Below, piece by piece: positions 5,537 to 8,001 of a stretch of 8,001 nucleotides of DNA (the first letter of the stretch is position 1; every line of letters begins with the position of its first letter). The notes below the pieces were generated by a model. The model made no database searches. It was not told the origin of the DNA and saw only the letters and a list, made by a program, of their open reading frames with translations. Position numbers and translations under genes: made by a program. Source of the stretch: Gammaproteobacteria bacterium (GTDB lineage: Bacteria > Pseudomonadota > Gammaproteobacteria > Pseudomonadales > Oleiphilaceae); assembly GCA_003695085.1 (NCBI GenBank), contig RFIV01000164.1, forward strand, positions 1-8,001, read 5' to 3'.

Positions 5537-8001
5537 GCGTCAGGCCCTCGCCCTTCTGCACGCCAAGGGATACCTTGACGGTGCGTTGCCGGGCCTTCCA
5601 ATGGCGTGTTGTCCCCGAATGGGCCAGGCGGCATTCACGCGCATTGCGTACCTCCAGTTCAGCCGGCTGGCCGGCATGAAAACTGAATTCAAGCTGCCAG
5701 CGCCCACCCTCCCTGACCTGCTCAACCTGGTCCCAGACCACGTTGGCCGACACCAGCGAGGGTCCGGCCGGAGCCTGCCTCACCGGCTTCATGACACCCC
5801 CTCCCGGCGCGAGGTGAAAATAGCGCTCACCCTCCTTGTCCCACCAGCCGAGCACACCCGGCCCCTCCAGCCAGCCCTGCGCCTGCGGCCAGCGCAGGGT
5901 TCGTACCGGCCAGGCACTTCTCAGTCGCAGGTGTCCCGCGGAATCCTGCACCAGCCGCGCATCATAGAATCCGTGGGCACGGCGGGCATATTCACTGATA
6001 TACATGGGGGTGACAGGCCGGTCCAGCGCCCAGGTATAGATGTCGATCAGGGCATTGAGTGATGCGTATTTCGACCCCGAATAGAAATGATAGTAGATAT
6101 CCATGGGCTTGAGCCGGCGCGGTGAGTCAAGCAGCTGGAAAGTCTTGATGACATCGCGAAAGCCGTAGTAGGGTCCATGCCACTCGTTGGTATAGACGTT
6201 CTCGTTCATCACCGGGGCATAGACCTGAAGCCCGGTGGGGCGCGGCCGCCCGATGGGCCAGACATGCGTCAGGCTGTTGGTTTCCGGCAGCACCTTGGTA
6301 TCACCGCCGTTGGTATTGAGGATGCCGAGTTTCTCCACTTCAGCCAGGGCCCGGTCACCTGGCAGCGCATCCCCGCTCCAGAGAAACACCTCCACTTTCT
6401 TGCCCGGGGGCGCCAGCCTTTCGTTGATGTATTCTATTGATCCGCTGATTTCACGCTCCACGGTTGCCGTATAGCCGGGAATGGGCATGTTCCAGCCGTA
6501 GGCATCCTCTTCCACATCCGTACGCCCCTCCATATGGCGCCAGACGAAGGGATGAGAAAAGGCATGACTGGCCAGCTCGACGTAGGATTCACGGAAAATT
6601 TCGCGGGCAATGGGTTCGGCTTCGGCACTGAGGTCGGGAAACAGGCCATGCGGGGCAATCTCACCCTCGATGATGGAGACAGTGTGGGGGATGGGGAAAC
6701 GCCGCAGCACCTTGTCCAGTGTGACCTTGGCCGCCAGTTGCGTACCCTTGACCTCGGCCCGGGAAACAAATCCATCCCCATCTATATGGGCCAGCAGAAT
6801 CCAGCGTCCGTTCTCGGTGGTCACATCCACGGCCGGCAAGGTCCGCAGTTGCAGGGCGGCCTTCAGGAACTGAACCGGATCGAAAAGCCAGTATTTGTTT
6901 TCATCCGGCGTTTCTTCAAACAGGTACGGCCGGAGGGCAAACCCGCCGGCCGGGGTCGTGGCGACCTGCGCATAGATCTGTCCCGCACCATCGCGCAGGC
7001 TGAGCCAGAGGTCGGCCTGGCCGGGCTGGGTCAGCTGTGCCGGGGTCAGATTGAGTCGCCGGGTGCGCACGCGCCCCTCGAACTGCCCGGCGCCGTGGCG
7101 CAACTCATCCACCTCAATGCGCCCCCGGGGTGCCTGATCCGTGCGGATACCCGCTAGGGATTCACAGGTGTCATTTCCCGGTATGCCGGCCATGAACACA
7201 ACGGGCAAGCCCGCTGCGCGCGCCCGGGCCAGTCCGGCACACAGTTCCGGGAAGATAGTCCCGCCTTCCGGCCAGACCACTACGCCCGCATAGCGGCCCG
7301 CCAGATCTTCCTGTGGCACGCCCGAGTGCAGCGGCACATAGTCGTAGTAGTACCCGAGGTATTCAAGTGGCGTCGCGGTATAGAGGTGCAGGCCGGACTT
7401 GTCGATATCATCATGTGGGGACTCGTACAGCCCCAGCACCTTTCGCGGGACCGGAGTAACGCTACTTTGGCCCACACGTGTCAGGTGGCCGTCCGCAATC
7501 CAGGGCTGAATGCCGTGCGATACGATTCTGCCGGCCAGAGCCGGTGCTTCGTTCACGCGATCCGGTGGCAGGTAATCAATGGCCACCACCGGCAGCCCCA
7601 GCTTCTGAACCGTCTCTACCTGACCCAGCAGCCAACGGGCGTCCTCATCCGGGACAGCGAAGTAGGTTTCATCCGCGGCCGCAAACCCCTGATACAGCGA
7701 CTCGAAGGCCACGCCGTCGATCACATCCCGTACCGCCGGAATCAGGTCAAATCCCCGGTTCAGCCAGACAGCCCCCCCGGCAACTTCGGTATCTATTGCC
7801 CGGATCAGCTCGATCATCGCCGCGCGATATTCCGCGTGCTGCGCCTTGGGCAGGGCATGCCAGGCATCCACGGTATCCAGAAATACCCCCTGATAACCGG
7901 CCTGGATGGCTGGCCGGACCAGGCGTTCGAGGATAAAGCGCCGCACCTCTTCCTGACGGATATCCAGACGCACCGATTGCCAGTCTGCATTGTCGGAAAG
8001 C
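5523..8001 (-). CDS. pelA: PelA, periplasmic Pel polysaccharide hydrolase/deacetylase (5' end outside window)
   Basis: This is the bifunctional enzyme of Pel biosynthesis: an alpha-1,4-N-acetylgalactosaminidase domain (GH166 family) and a polysaccharide deacetylase domain, acting in the periplasm with PelB. The frame is open to the right edge; a GTG at 7971-7973 is an internal valine, not a start. About 825 residues are visible. Numbering from that GTG codon: residues 1-170 are the hydrolase barrel, with GVFLDT (Asp33) and VAFESLY (Glu91); their 58-residue spacing equals that of Asp160 and Glu218 as I recall them for P. aeruginosa PelA. Residues 175-300 look like a flavodoxin/Rossmann-type domain (KVLGLYES, YAGVVVWPEGG). 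Residues 390-660 are the deacetylase, with metal-site motifs IDGDGF (Asp398, Asp400) and SHAFSHPF (His470, His474), matching D528/D530 and H600/H604 in spacing. Residues 670-816 are probably a beta-rich C-terminal domain. Comparison suggests about 118 residues, including the signal peptide, are missing upstream, for a full length near 945, close to the 948 of P. aeruginosa. The 3' end overlaps pelB by 14 nt. Confidence 0.96.
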   Translation of the reverse strand, partial: LSDNADWQSVRLDIRQEEVRRFILERLVRPAIQAGYQGVFLDTVDAWHALPKAQHAEYRAAMIELIRAIDTEVAGGAVWLNRGFDLIPAVRDVIDGVAFESLYQGFAAADETYFAVPDEDARWLLGQVETVQKLGLPVVAIDYLPPDRVNEAPALAGRIVSHGIQPWIADGHLTRVGQSSVTPVPRKVLGLYESPHDDIDKSGLHLYTATPLEYLGYYYDYVPLHSGVPQEDLAGRYAGVVVWPEGGTIFPELCAGLARARAAGLPVVFMAGIPGNDTCESLAGIRTDQAPRGRIEVDELRHGAGQFEGRVRTRRLNLTPAQLTQPGQADLWLSLRDGAGQIYAQVATTPAGGFALRPYLFEETPDENKYWLFDPVQFLKAALQLRTLPAVDVTTENGRWILLAHIDGDGFVSRAEVKGTQLAAKVTLDKVLRRFPIPHTVSIIEGEIAPHGLFPDLSAEAEPIAREIFRESYVELASHAFSHPFVWRHMEGRTDVEEDAYGWNMPIPGYTATVEREISGSIEYINERLAPPGKKVEVFLWSGDALPGDRALAEVEKLGILNTNGGDTKVLPETNSLTHVWPIGRPRPTGLQVYAPVMNENVYTNEWHGPYYGFRDVIKTFQLLDSPRRLKPMDIYYHFYSGSKYASLNALIDIYTWALDRPVTPMYISEYARRAHGFYDARLVQDSAGHLRLRSAWPVRTLRWPQAQGWLEGPGVLGWWDKEGERYFHLAPGGGVMKPVRQAPAGPSLVSANVVWDQVEQVREGGRWQLEFSFHAGQPAELEVRNARECRLAHSGTTRHWKARQRTVKVSLGVQKGEGLTLVCQ
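5545..5549 (-). promoter_or_regulatory. Ribosome binding site of pelB, inside the pelA 3' end
   Basis: GAGGG on the minus strand, 8 nt before the TTG at 5534-5536. It decides the unusual pelB start. It lies wholly within the last codons of pelA, so pelA translation must pass through it. Confidence 0.65.

Noticed and set aside
1730..5578. A 1282-codon open reading frame on the plus strand, antisense to pelB
   Set aside because: Its translation is low-complexity in character, rich in Gln, Arg, Pro and Gly, with no recognisable domain, signal or ribosome site. It lies opposite a confidently identified pelB and extends into pelA and pelC. A GC-rich, codon-biased gene commonly leaves one antisense frame open; this is a shadow.
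7971..7973. GTG as a possible start of pelA
   Set aside because: The frame continues open for nine more codons to the window edge, and the residues before it fit the PelA hydrolase domain. A start here would remove the signal peptide and the front of the catalytic barrel.
1..8001. A previously undescribed system
   Set aside because: Every base is accounted for by a well-known pel operon in canonical order with canonical domain content. I found no inserted gene, fusion or unexplained repeat.

Overview
The window is one continuous stretch of a Pel exopolysaccharide biosynthesis operon, transcribed entirely from the minus strand. In transcription order (right to left) it holds pelA (3' portion, open at the right edge), pelB, pelC, pelD and the first 18 codons of pelE (open at the left edge). 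This matches the order of the classical pelABCDEFG operon of Pseudomonas aeruginosa. The DNA is GC-rich, and the full set of an outer-membrane barrel, an outer-membrane lipoprotein and a c-di-GMP receptor points to a Gram-negative proteobacterium, most likely a gammaproteobacterium. The sequence does not let me name a genus.

Layout: pelA occupies 5523-8001. It encodes the periplasmic Pel hydrolase/deacetylase, and about 118 N-terminal residues lie outside the window. pelB (1952-5536) encodes a 1194-residue inner-membrane-anchored TPR scaffold fused to the outer-membrane export barrel. pelC (1375-1944) encodes the small outer-membrane lipoprotein. pelD (45-1370) encodes the inner-membrane c-di-GMP receptor with GAF and degenerate GGDEF domains. 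pelE starts at 55. Junctions are very tight: pelA/pelB overlap by 14 nt, pelB/pelC are 7 nt apart, pelC/pelD are 4 nt apart and pelD/pelE overlap by 11 nt. No intergenic space exists for an internal promoter or terminator, so a single polycistronic message with translational coupling is the natural reading.

How they work together (known from the family): PelD, with PelE and the downstream PelF glycosyltransferase and PelG transporter (not in view), forms the inner-membrane synthase complex, which is activated when PelD binds c-di-GMP. The polymer crosses the periplasm along the PelB TPR scaffold, is partly deacetylated by PelA, and leaves through the PelB barrel with PelC at its periplasmic mouth. 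The PelA hydrolase domain cleaves Pel. All diagnostic residues I could check in PelA and PelD are present at the spacing I recall for the P. aeruginosa proteins, so the operon looks intact.

I see no mobile element, RNA gene, CRISPR array, repeat array or unknown system here. The points worth a second look are translational details (TTG start of pelB, nested start of pelE), the c-di-GMP binding signature in PelD, and how closely the enzyme residues are conserved.
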